A stretch of DNA of 64,000 bases from Mycobacterium montefiorense (GTDB lineage: Bacteria > Actinomycetota > Actinomycetes > Mycobacteriales > Mycobacteriaceae), in assembly GCF_003112775.1 (NCBI RefSeq), contig NZ_BFCH01000018.1:672362-736361 (forward strand), given 5' to 3'. The translations under genes were made by a program, and so were the position numbers. Under the pieces are notes generated by a model that saw only the letters and a list, made by a program, of their open reading frames with translations, was not told the origin of the DNA and did not search any database. Shown here piece after piece: positions 18,698 through 26,559 of the stretch (positions are counted from its first letter, which is position 1; each line of letters opens with the position of its first letter).

Positions 18698-18730
18698 TCA
18701 CGTTTTACAGCAACAGAATTCGAGGCAGCC

Positions 18731-19942
18731 ATGGCTGAAAAGACGACCTGCGCGGTGATCGGTGGCGGCCCGGCCGGGATGGTTCTCGGGCTGCTGCTGG
18801 CTCGGGCGGGCGTCGAGGTCACGCTGCTGGAAAAGCACGGCGACTTTCTCCGCGACTTTCGCGGTGACACCGTGCATCCGACCACGCTGCGCCTCCTTGA
18901 CGAGCTGGGCCTGTGGGAGCGTTTCGCGGCCTTACCGCACAGCGAGGTGCGCAGCGCGAAATTCGAATCGGGCGGCCGGTCGGTGACATACGTCGACTTC
19001 GGGCGACTGCGCCAGCCCCATCCCTTTGTCGCCATGGTGCCGCAGTGGGATCTGCTCAACCTGCTCGCCGATGCCGCCCAGCAGGAACCGACCTTCACGC
19101 TGCGGATGAAGAGCGAGGCCACCGGGCTACTGCGAGAGGGCGGCCGGGTAACCGGCGTGCGCTACCAAAGCCCCGATGGGCCACACGAGTTGGAGGCCGA
19201 GTTGACCGTCGCGTGCGACGGCCGGTGGTCGATGGCGCGCGCCGCGGCCGGCCTGCAGAGTCGCGAATTCCCGGTGAATTTCGACGTCTGGTGGTTCACG
19301 TTGCCGCGCGACGGCGATCAGGAGTTTTCGTTCCTGCCGCGGGTGGGTCCCGGCAAGGCCATGGGCGTGATCCCGCGTGAGGGTTACAACCAGATCGCCT
19401 ACCTCGGCGCCAAGGGGACTGACGCCGAACTGCGCGCGAAAGGTATCGAAGCGTTTCGTCGCGACGTCGCCGCCCTGTTGCCGGAATCGGCCGCCGCGGT
19501 CGCGTCACTGACGTCGATGGACGACATCAAGCATCTCGATGTCCGTGTCGATCGGCTGCGCCGTTGGCACACAGACGGATTGCTGTGCATCGGAGATGCC
19601 GCACATGCGATGTCTCCGCTGGGCGGCGTCGGCATCAACCTGGCCGTCCAAGACGCCGTCGCGACCGCGACCATCTTGGCCGAGCCGCTACGGCAGCACC
19701 GGGTCACCGATCGGGATCTGGCGGCGGTGCGGCGGCGCCGGCTGTTTCCGACCGCGGTTACCCAGGGCGTGCAACGGGTGCTCCAGCGCGGACTCGGGCC
19801 GTTGCTGCGCGGCGCCGACCCCACTCCGCCGACGGCCTTCCTGGGCGTGATGCAGCGATTGCCGTGGCTGTCCTTCTTGCCGGCATACTTCATCGGTGTC
19901 GGGGTCAGGCCCGAGCGCGCCCCCGCATTCGCCCGTCGGTAG
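18731..19942 (+). CDS. FAD-dependent aromatic-hydroxylase-like monooxygenase
   Basis: 403 aa. The N-terminal dinucleotide motif GGGPAGMVLG and LLEKHGDFLRDFRGDTVHPTTL, the middle CDGRWS (DG motif), and CIGDAAHAMSPLGGVGINLAVQDA (GD motif) are all intact, as in the p-hydroxybenzoate hydroxylase group. These enzymes use NAD(P)H and O2 to hydroxylate ring compounds. ATG 18731 is supported by the position of the FAD motif close behind. It ends 10 bp before the Gfo/Idh/MocA gene, so the two are likely co-transcribed. Confidence 0.88.
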   Translation: MAEKTTCAVIGGGPAGMVLGLLLARAGVEVTLLEKHGDFLRDFRGDTVHPTTLRLLDELGLWERFAALPHSEVRSAKFESGGRSVTYVDFGRLRQPHPFVAMVPQWDLLNLLADAAQQEPTFTLRMKSEATGLLREGGRVTGVRYQSPDGPHELEAELTVACDGRWSMARAAAGLQSREFPVNFDVWWFTLPRDGDQEFSFLPRVGPGKAMGVIPREGYNQIAYLGAKGTDAELRAKGIEAFRRDVAALLPESAAAVASLTSMDDIKHLDVRVDRLRRWHTDGLLCIGDAAHAMSPLGGVGINLAVQDAVATATILAEPLRQHRVTDRDLAAVRRRRLFPTAVTQGVQRVLQRGLGPLLRGADPTPPTAFLGVMQRLPWLSFLPAYFIGVGVRPERAPAFARR

Positions 19943-19952
19943 CGTCGGGCCC

Positions 19953-20942
19953 ATGGCTGAACACCTGCGTATCGGTATCTTGGGCGCTGCCCGGATCGCG
20001 CCGACGGCACTCATCAATCCTGCCCGGGACAACGCTGAGGTGGTAGTTGCCGCGGTGGCCGCCCGCGACGGCTCGCGCGCCCGAGCCTTCGCCGCCAAAC
20101 ACGGCATCGCCCGGGTGCACGATGACTACGCATCGCTGATCGCGGATCCGGATCTCGAGGCGATCTACAACCCGCTGCCAAACGGCCTGCACGGCAAGTG
20201 GACCCGAGCCGCATTGGACGCCGGCAAACACGTGCTGTGCGAAAAACCCTTTACCGCCAACGCTGCCGAAGCTCGCGAGATCGCCGAGGTGGCCGCCAAG
20301 TCTGATCGAGTGGTGATGGAAGCCTTCCACTATCGCTATCACCCGCTGACATCGCGGGCCCTTGAGATCATCGCCTCGGGGGAGCTAGGCAGGCTCAAGC
20401 GGGTGGAAGCCTCGCTGTGCTTTCCACTGCCGAAGTTCTCCGACATCCGCTATAACTACCCGCTGGCCGGCGGCGCGACGATGGATGCGGGGTGCTACGC
20501 GGTCCACATGGTCCGCACGTATGGCGGCTCGACTCCGGAAGTCGTTTCGGCACAACCGAAATTGCGTGATTCGAAGGTCGATCGAGCCATGACGGCCGAG
20601 CTCCAGTTCGCCGCCGGACATACCGGCCGGGTGCGTTGCTCGATGTGGTCGCGGCGTCTTTTCGATATGAGCGCGAAGGTGGTCGGTGATCGGGGAGAGT
20701 TGAACATGCTCAATCCCGTGATGCCCCAGATGTTTCACCGAATCTCTGTGCGAACCGCGGATGAAAATCGGGTGGAAGGCTTTCCCCGCCGCGCCTCCTA
20801 CGCCTATCAGCTCGACGCGTTTGCTGCGGCGGTGCTGCGCGGCGAGCCGGTGACAACGAACCCGCAGGACGCGATCGAGAACATGACCGTCATCGATGCC
20901 ATCTATCGCGCGGCGGGCCTACCGCTTCGTGAGCCGAGCTGA
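19953..20942 (+). CDS. Gfo/Idh/MocA family oxidoreductase
   Basis: 329 aa from ATG 19953; starts further upstream in frame would overlap the flavoprotein gene. The Rossmann motif GAARIAPTA is at residues 11-19, the catalytic EKPF at 97-100, and MEAFHYRYHP and GGATMDAGCYAVHM follow in the C-terminal sheet. The family oxidises or reduces sugars, polyols, trans-dihydrodiols and related compounds with NAD(P). It converges with the TIM-barrel isomerase gene with only 3 bp between, and that partner family often acts on the same type of sugar-like substrate. Confidence 0.88.
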   Translation: MAEHLRIGILGAARIAPTALINPARDNAEVVVAAVAARDGSRARAFAAKHGIARVHDDYASLIADPDLEAIYNPLPNGLHGKWTRAALDAGKHVLCEKPFTANAAEAREIAEVAAKSDRVVMEAFHYRYHPLTSRALEIIASGELGRLKRVEASLCFPLPKFSDIRYNYPLAGGATMDAGCYAVHMVRTYGGSTPEVVSAQPKLRDSKVDRAMTAELQFAAGHTGRVRCSMWSRRLFDMSAKVVGDRGELNMLNPVMPQMFHRISVRTADENRVEGFPRRASYAYQLDAFAAAVLRGEPVTTNPQDAIENMTVIDAIYRAAGLPLREPS

Positions 20943-20945
20943 AAG

Positions 20946-21764
20946 TTATTGCTGCCGTTGATTTAATAACTGGCGGGCTGCTTGGACACACGGGCGCAGC
21001 CGATCAATCGGGCTGACCCCGGCCAGCGCCAATGACCGCTGCGGCACTTCGATTTCGAGTACGATGTCGTCGGGCAGCGCGGCAAGGATATCGGCGAGCG
21101 GGAGTTCACCCTCGCCCGGAACCATGCGCTCGAACATTGCTTCTTCCATGTAGTTGTCCAAGCGCGGCTGCAAGGTCGTGTCGTTGAGTTGGGCGTAGCC
21201 GATGTAGGCGGGATCGACGGCGGCCAGCTGGACTGCGCTGGCGCCGGAGCGAATCAGATGCATGGTGTCGATCAGCAATCGAAAGTCATCCCGGCCGACG
21301 TGATCTCGTGCGGCCAGTGCTGTCGGCAGGTCGCCCACTGTCAGGCCGGGTACCGGTTCGACGAGGGTCTCGATGCTGCGCTGGGCGGCCAGCTCGGTCA
21401 GCGCGGCGAACTGGTCGAATGTGCGGGCCAGATCGGCGTCGAGGCTGACGACGTTGATCCGGGGCACGCCGAGCTCGGCCAACACATCGAGATCCGCGCC
21501 GAACGCCATGATTTCGCTGTCCGGCAGCACCAGGAACCCGTCGCCCAGCGAGGCGGACACACCGCGGTGCTGCATCGCGGCGAGCACCTCCTTACGAAGG
21601 GAGGGGTCATCCTTGAGTGAAAAGGGCGGATAGCCGAGCGGCACCAGCGGCGCGCCCTGTACCACCGCCGAGAAGTAGCGGCAACCAAGGTCCGCGGCAA
21701 GGTCGACGAATTCGACTGGCGGAAGCCCGAATCCGTTGAGGAAGCCGATGGCCAGCTCGGTCAT
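20946..21764 (-). CDS. Sugar phosphate isomerase/epimerase-like TIM barrel
   Basis: 272 aa from ATG 21764, which overlaps the lipoprotein stop as ATGA. The pattern IGFLNGFGLPPVEFVDLAADLGCRYFSA, LVEPVPGLT, FRLLIDTMHLIRSG, YAQLNDT and EGELPLADILAAL is that of the xylose-isomerase-like AP endonuclease 2 fold, with Glu, Asp/His and Glu metal ligands. A frame extending to 21935 runs into the lipoprotein gene and was not used. The substrate is unknown. Coupling to a lipoprotein gene is unusual. Confidence 0.82.
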   Translation of the reverse strand: MTELAIGFLNGFGLPPVEFVDLAADLGCRYFSAVVQGAPLVPLGYPPFSLKDDPSLRKEVLAAMQHRGVSASLGDGFLVLPDSEIMAFGADLDVLAELGVPRINVVSLDADLARTFDQFAALTELAAQRSIETLVEPVPGLTVGDLPTALAARDHVGRDDFRLLIDTMHLIRSGASAVQLAAVDPAYIGYAQLNDTTLQPRLDNYMEEAMFERMVPGEGELPLADILAALPDDIVLEIEVPQRSLALAGVSPIDRLRPCVQAARQLLNQRQQ

Positions 21765-22336
21765 GCCGGGCGGCTCGCCAATTGAGCCAATTGGGCGGCG
21801 GCCTGAGCCGTTTGGGTCGTCAGCGCGATCTGGCCGGACGTGACCTTTTCTTCGATCATCGGCGCTTCCACGACCAGATCGTCGCGGATGAAGGCGACAT
21901 GAGCGTGCAGATGTGCGCCGGTGTAGGTCGCCCACGCGGTCGCCGAGGCCGGATCCATCGTCAGATTCACTTCGTAGAAATCGGACGTCAGCGGCTTGGG
22001 CGGGTCCACGTGTGTCAGCTCCAATCGCATCGTCTCAGGGCCCAAGGTATAGCGCGTGGTTCGGGCGAGGTCGCAGGTGACAAGGGGGTTAGCTGGCGGC
22101 GCCGGAACGGCCGGATTCGTCGCCGGGCACTTGTCGGGGGTAGTCGGCTGTGACTTCTCCACCGGCCGAACCGGCAGCGGTGCGATCTTCACGACCGGTG
22201 CCACCGGTGGTGGCGTCGGTGCCGTGGTGCTGGCCGAGGTGGCTGCAGGGGCCGGGTGCTGGCTTGTTTGGCAGCCACATGCCGCCACGCCGAGCAGAAT
22301 GGCGCTGGTCAGCCTGGCAGTCGTCGTCGACATCAT
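21761..22336 (-). CDS. Lipoprotein with SecD P1-head-like domain
   Basis: 191 aa from ATG 22336 (or the second ATG at 22333). The N-terminus has a hydrophobic stretch and a lipobox (LLGVAAC, then GCQ), marking it as a lipoprotein. A Thr/Pro/Ala-rich linker follows. The C-terminal part (YEVNLTMDPASATAWATYTGAHLHAHVAFIRDDLVV, then EAPMIEEKVTSGQIALT and AAAQLAQLA) has the order of the SecDF P1 head: a strand, F/W-A-x-x-T, a DDLVVEAP-like turn, SGQI and a final helix. That match is from memory of the family, not a search. The stop overlaps the isomerase start. Confidence 0.65.
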   Translation of the reverse strand: MMSTTTARLTSAILLGVAACGCQTSQHPAPAATSASTTAPTPPPVAPVVKIAPLPVRPVEKSQPTTPDKCPATNPAVPAPPANPLVTCDLARTTRYTLGPETMRLELTHVDPPKPLTSDFYEVNLTMDPASATAWATYTGAHLHAHVAFIRDDLVVEAPMIEEKVTSGQIALTTQTAQAAAQLAQLASRPA

Positions 22337-22413
22337 CGATCTCAAGCAAAGTAGGTCGAACGCCGGTTGTCGCCCAATAGGGCGCAGTCGGCGCCAATCG
22401 TGATGACACCGTT

Positions 22414-22433
22414 GCGCTAGCGACGCGCTAGCG
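22414..22433. promoter_or_regulatory. Direct repeat of GCGCTAGCG, 11-bp period
   Basis: Two copies of a nine-base word, each containing the palindrome CGCTAGCG, start at 22414 and 22425, one helical turn apart. They lie between the lipoprotein gene and the TetR gene. They could be a regulator site; no partner is known, so the call rests on the pattern only. Confidence 0.35.
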
Positions 22434-22448
22434 GGTGCTTTACGGACA

Positions 22449-22466
22449 CTACGAATATAGAGTATG
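22449..22466 (+). promoter_or_regulatory. Shared 18-bp element before the TetR gene (copy 1)
   Basis: The 18 bases CTACGAATATAGAGTATG lie about 55 bp before the TetR start. A second copy with 15 of 18 bases the same is found before the P450 gene at 23294. Elements found both at a regulator and at its neighbour operon are often that regulator's own sites. It also contains TATAGAGT, which could be read as a -10 box. Confidence 0.5.
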
Positions 22467-22521
22467 GTCTTGCACGTCAGCGAATATTCAGTTGAGAACC
22501 TTGCCACGAAAGCCGCTGTTG

Positions 22522-23229
22522 ATGGTTCAATACACGCCCGCCTCGGCGAAAAGGCGAAAGCCAAATCCCGCGGAGCGTCGCCGCGATCTCTGCGATGCGG
22601 CGATCGAGCTGTTGGCCGCTGACGGCGCGAAGGGATTGAGCCACCTCAAGGTGGACCGCAAGGCTGCCGTTCCCGACGGCACCACCTCGTTCTATTTCCG
22701 CACCCGCTCGGCGCTGCTTCGTGCGGTAGCCGAACGGTTGGCCGAACTGGATCTGGAACGCCTGCAGTCCATCGCCGACAGCGCCGGCAGCCAGAAAGAC
22801 AACCCGACGCCGTCGCTCCTGTCGCAAGTAGTGATCCAGGCCGGCACCGAGCCGCAGTTGTCCTGGACTAAGGCGCGCTATGAGCTGACGATGCAGGCGG
22901 CACGCGATCCCGCGATGGCCGCGATCCTGCAGCAAGCGACGGACGCATTTACCAAGCTGCACCGCGAAATCCTCGTGCAACTGATGCCGCACGGGGCCGA
23001 ACTGGAATCGGCGGTCGTCGAGGACCTGAGCAATGTCACGCTGACGTTCATCAACGGGCTGTTGATGCGAGCGGCTCATGGCGACCTCGTTGTCGGCAGC
23101 CCGGAGCAACTCGACGCCATCCTGACGGCGATCGCCACGGGCATCCTGAAGAGTCCGGACAAGGGCCGGCTGACCGTGGCCGGCGACGTGCATTCGGCGC
23201 GCGGCCGTCGGGCCGCGGCATCCGGCTGA
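22522..23229 (+). CDS. TetR-family transcriptional regulator
   Basis: 235 aa from ATG 22522 (a TTG one codon upstream is possible). N-terminal DNA-binding domain: RRRDLCDAAIELLAADGAKGLSHLKVDRKA and the recognition region VPDGTTSFYFRTRSALLRAVAERL. The C-terminal ligand domain is all helical. The gene lies 262 bp before a P450-led operon on the same strand, and an 18-bp element is shared between its own upstream region and that of the P450, so it is the likely local repressor. The ligand is unknown. Confidence 0.85.
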   Translation: MVQYTPASAKRRKPNPAERRRDLCDAAIELLAADGAKGLSHLKVDRKAAVPDGTTSFYFRTRSALLRAVAERLAELDLERLQSIADSAGSQKDNPTPSLLSQVVIQAGTEPQLSWTKARYELTMQAARDPAMAAILQQATDAFTKLHREILVQLMPHGAELESAVVEDLSNVTLTFINGLLMRAAHGDLVVGSPEQLDAILTAIATGILKSPDKGRLTVAGDVHSARGRRAAASG

Positions 23230-23293
23230 CCAAAGGGTGACGCGCCGTGTTTCGTGCCTTTGGGTCTTGCCAGAGCACCCGCTATATGGTTCT

Positions 23294-23311
23294 CTACGAG
23301 AATAGAGTAAG
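23294..23311 (+). promoter_or_regulatory. Shared 18-bp element before the P450 operon (copy 2)
   Basis: CTACGAGAATAGAGTAAG, 15 of 18 bases identical to the copy at 22449-22466. It is 180 bp upstream of the P450 start in a 262-bp non-coding gap (23230-23491). In that gap nothing else was recognised apart from the AGGAGGG ribosome binding site just before GTG 23492. Confidence 0.5.
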
Positions 23312-23491
23312 TCGACGTTCACGGGCCGTCGGCGAGCCCATTATCAGCCGAGTCTGTGCGTTTGTCAGAGCAAAGCCATTTAAGCGGAGTGTACAAATTG
23401 CCCGAACCGGGTCCGGCGCTGAGTCACTGGCAACTGCGGTGATGTCTCGAACGGGTCGGCCAGCGGAATCGGAAGCGCTAGGAGGGATTTC

Positions 23492-24694
23492 GTGACGGCG
23501 AGCACCGAAAGTCATGTCAGTTTCGATCCATACAATGTCGAGCTCATTGCCGACCCGTATCCGATGTTTGCGCGCCTGCGGGACGAGGCACCGCTTTACT
23601 ACAACTCCGAATACGACTTTTACGCGCTGAGCCGCTTCGCCGATGTCAACAAGGGCATCATCGACCACGGCACCTACAGCTCGGCGCGCGGCGTGATCAT
23701 GGAGTTGATCAAGGCCAACCTCGAGATCCCATCGGGCATGCTGATCTTCGAAGACCCCCCGATCCACGACGTGCACCGCAAGCTGCTGTCGCGAATGTTC
23801 ACGCCGCGCAAGATCGCCGCCCTGGAGCCGATGATCCGCGACTTCTGCGCGCAATCGCTGGATCCGTTGGTGGGCTCTGGCCGGTTCGATTTCGTCACCG
23901 ACCTGGGCGCGATCATGCCGATGAAGGTCATCAGCGCACTGCTTGGGATTCCCGAAGCCGATCAGGAGTACATCCGCGATCGCGGAAACGCCCAGTTGCG
24001 CACCGAGCCGGGCAAGCCGATGAGTGCCGCCGAGCATGGCTTGTCTGTGGGCGAGCAGTTCGAGGCTTACATCGACTGGCGTGCCGAGAACCCGTCCGAC
24101 GACATCATGACCGAGTTGCTCAACGTCGAATTCGTCGACGAGACCGGAACCACGAGACGGCTGACGCGTCAAGAGATTCTCGTCTACCTCAATGTGGTGG
24201 CCGGCGCGGGCAACGAAACAACGACGCGGCTGATCGGTTGGGCGGGCAAGGTTCTCGCGGAGCACCCCGACCAGCGCCGCGAACTCGTCGAGAATCCCGC
24301 CCTGATCCCGCAGGCGATCGAGGAGCTGCTGCGCTTCGAGCCGCCCGCGCCGCACATGGCGCGGTATGTAACTCGCGATGTCAGTCTGTATGACCAGACG
24401 GTGCCGGAAGGCAGCGTGATGCTGATGCTGCTCGGCGCCGCCTGCCGCGACGAGCGGCAGTTCGGTCCTGACGCGGGCGAATTCAATATTCATCGCGCCG
24501 CCCGGCCCCACCTCACCTTCAGTGTGGGAGCCCACTTCTGCCTGGGCTCGGCGCTGGCCCGAATGGAAGGCCGTGTCGCCCTGGAAGAAATCCTCAAGCG
24601 CTTCCCGGAGTGGGAGCCCGATCTGGCCAACGCCACGCTCAGCCCGACCTCGTCGGTGCGCGGCTGGGAAACCCTGCCGACACTGGTGCCCTGA
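23492..24694 (+). CDS. Cytochrome P450
   Basis: 400 aa from GTG 23492 with AGGAGGG upstream. The oxygen-binding I-helix AGAGNETTTR, the K-helix EELLR, and the heme loop FSVGAHFCLGSALARME with Cys350 as thiolate ligand are all intact. It is a class I bacterial P450 needing separate ferredoxin and reductase, neither of which is next to it. Its stop overlaps the SDR start (TGATGA), and it leads an operon with a crotonase and a CoA-transferase, so it probably hydroxylates a substrate that is then degraded as a CoA ester. Confidence 0.92.
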   Translation: MTASTESHVSFDPYNVELIADPYPMFARLRDEAPLYYNSEYDFYALSRFADVNKGIIDHGTYSSARGVIMELIKANLEIPSGMLIFEDPPIHDVHRKLLSRMFTPRKIAALEPMIRDFCAQSLDPLVGSGRFDFVTDLGAIMPMKVISALLGIPEADQEYIRDRGNAQLRTEPGKPMSAAEHGLSVGEQFEAYIDWRAENPSDDIMTELLNVEFVDETGTTRRLTRQEILVYLNVVAGAGNETTTRLIGWAGKVLAEHPDQRRELVENPALIPQAIEELLRFEPPAPHMARYVTRDVSLYDQTVPEGSVMLMLLGAACRDERQFGPDAGEFNIHRAARPHLTFSVGAHFCLGSALARMEGRVALEEILKRFPEWEPDLANATLSPTSSVRGWETLPTLVP

Positions 24695-25530
24695 TGACCG
24701 GCCGCGTCGAAGGCAAGGTCGCCTTCATCAGCGGGGCCGCTCGCGGCCAGGGCCGCAGTCATGCGGTGCGCCTGGCCCAGGAGGGCGCCGACATCATCGC
24801 GATCGATGTGTGCGGACCGATCGACAACTTGGCTTACCCACATGCCACCCCTGAGGATCTCGCCGAAACCACCGACCTGGTCAAGAACCTCGACCGTCGC
24901 ATCGTGACCGCGCAGGTCGACGTACGCGACTTCGAGGGGCTCAAAGCCGCCGTGGACAGCGGTGTGGAACAACTGGGCCGCCTCGACATCATTGTCGCCA
25001 ACGCGGGCGTGGGCACCGATGGCAGGAAGCTGCACAAGATTCGGGAGAACGTCTGGCAGGACATGATCGACATCAACCTGAGCGGCGTCTGGCACACGGT
25101 CAAAGCCGCTGTACCGCACATCCTTTCGGGTGGGTGCGGCGGATCGATCGTGCTCACCAGCTCGGTCGGCGGGCGGAAGGCCTACCAGAACACCGGCCAC
25201 TATGTGGCGGCCAAGCACGGCGTCATTGGGCTGATGCGCGCCTTCGCCGTCGAATTGGGCCAGGACATGATCCGGGTCAACTCGGTGTTGCCCTCTCAGG
25301 TCAGCACCACGATGGTGATGAACGACAACACCTACCGGCTGTTTCGCCCGGACCTGGCCGAGCCCGGGCCCGAAGACTTCGCCCCGATCTCGCAGATGAT
25401 GCATACCTTGCCGGTGCCCTGGGTGGAGCCGGTGGATATCAGCAACGCTGTTTTGTTCCTCGCCTCTGATGAATCACGTTATGTCACTGGCGTTTCGCTT
25501 CCCGTTGACGCGGGCAGCTTGCTCAAATAG
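24694..25530 (+). CDS. SDR family oxidoreductase, mycofactocin-coupled type
   Basis: 278 aa from ATG 24694, overlapping the P450 stop. The N-terminus GRVEGKVAFISGAARGQGRSHAVRLAQEGADIIAID is close to the mycofactocin-coupled SDR group, which holds its nicotinamide cofactor tightly and passes electrons to mycofactocin. Catalytic Ser in TSSVGG and Tyr/Lys in HYVAAKHG are present. It would oxidise the alcohol made by the P450. The mycofactocin genes are not in the window. Assignment to this subgroup is from memory of its signature. Confidence 0.88.
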   Translation: MTGRVEGKVAFISGAARGQGRSHAVRLAQEGADIIAIDVCGPIDNLAYPHATPEDLAETTDLVKNLDRRIVTAQVDVRDFEGLKAAVDSGVEQLGRLDIIVANAGVGTDGRKLHKIRENVWQDMIDINLSGVWHTVKAAVPHILSGGCGGSIVLTSSVGGRKAYQNTGHYVAAKHGVIGLMRAFAVELGQDMIRVNSVLPSQVSTTMVMNDNTYRLFRPDLAEPGPEDFAPISQMMHTLPVPWVEPVDISNAVLFLASDESRYVTGVSLPVDAGSLLK

Positions 25531-25568
25531 GCACTAACCAATTAAGCACGACGAAGTGGAGACAGCTC

Positions 25569-26540
25569 ATGCCTGAATTCGACTACGAAGAAATGAAGAA
25601 AGAAGCCGAGCAGTACATCAAGTTCGAGAAGGACAAGAAGAACCGAATCGCCTACATCACCTTCGATCGCCCCGAAGCGCAGAACGCCACCAGCCTTGGC
25701 ATGCGGCAGAACTACGCCGATCTGATCCACAAGTGCAATGTCGACGACGACGTCAAGGTCGTCGTAATCCGCGGTGAGGGACAAGATTTCGGTAGTGGCG
25801 GGGACCTGCCCGAGCAGCGCCCGATGCTGGAGAACCCCGGCCTTCCGCTGCATCACGAGCTCGCGATCAACGACGACGACGTCAAGTACCCACCGGGTGG
25901 CTCGTACCGCTACCTGTCTACCGTCACGGACTTCTACGCCAAGGCGCGTGCGGGTAACCGGCCGCTGCAAGAGCTCCGCAAGATCAGCATCATCGAGGCC
26001 AAGGGCTACTGCTACGGCTGGCACTTCTACCAGGCTGGCGACGCCGACTTGGTGATCTCCTCCGATGACGCTCTGTTCGGCCACCCGGCGTTCCGCTACG
26101 TGGGCTGGGGACCGCGGCTGTGGTGGTGGGCCGAGACCATGGGTCTGCGGAAATTTTCCGAAATGTTGTTCACCGGACGGCCGTTCAGCGCCAAGGAGAT
26201 GTACGACTGCGGCTTCGTCAACAGTGTCGTGCCCCGCGACAAGCTGGAAGCAGAGACCGAGAAGTACGCGCTGGCATGCTCTCGGTCTCGCCCCACCGAC
26301 ACGGTCGCGGTGCAGAAGACCTTCCTGGAGCTGTACAAGCAACACAAGGGTGAGTACTTCGGTAGCCTGCTGACCGGCATGGTCGAGGGCATGCTGCCGA
26401 TGATCCAGAACGACGCGCGCAACGACGTCGACCTCACCGGTGGCACGTTCGAAAAGGGCCTCAACAACGTGGTGAAGGACAACGACCTGAACTTCCCGCC
26501 GGAGTGGCGCCTGAGCCGCTCGGGGCGCGCGAAGCCCTGA
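25569..26540 (+). CDS. Enoyl-CoA hydratase/isomerase family (crotonase fold)
   Basis: 323 aa, longer than a typical 260-aa crotonase because of an N-terminal extension (PEFDYEEMKKEAEQYIKFEKDKKN) and an insertion after the oxyanion loop. The core shows ITFDRPEAQNATSL, VVIRGEGQDFGSGGDL (oxyanion hole and CoA loop), IIEAKGYCYGWHFYQAGDADLVISSDDALFGHPAFRYVGWG. The usual catalytic Glu pair is not obvious, so hydratase, isomerase or C-C hydrolase activity cannot be chosen. The gene follows the SDR by 38 bp in the same operon. Confidence 0.82.
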   Translation: MPEFDYEEMKKEAEQYIKFEKDKKNRIAYITFDRPEAQNATSLGMRQNYADLIHKCNVDDDVKVVVIRGEGQDFGSGGDLPEQRPMLENPGLPLHHELAINDDDVKYPPGGSYRYLSTVTDFYAKARAGNRPLQELRKISIIEAKGYCYGWHFYQAGDADLVISSDDALFGHPAFRYVGWGPRLWWWAETMGLRKFSEMLFTGRPFSAKEMYDCGFVNSVVPRDKLEAETEKYALACSRSRPTDTVAVQKTFLELYKQHKGEYFGSLLTGMVEGMLPMIQNDARNDVDLTGGTFEKGLNNVVKDNDLNFPPEWRLSRSGRAKP

Positions 26541-26559
26541 CAGTTTTGAGAGAGTTCAC

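Noticed and set aside
23294..24535. 413-aa minus-strand frame over the P450
   Set aside because: Shadow; the P450 heme and I-helix motifs are on the plus strand.
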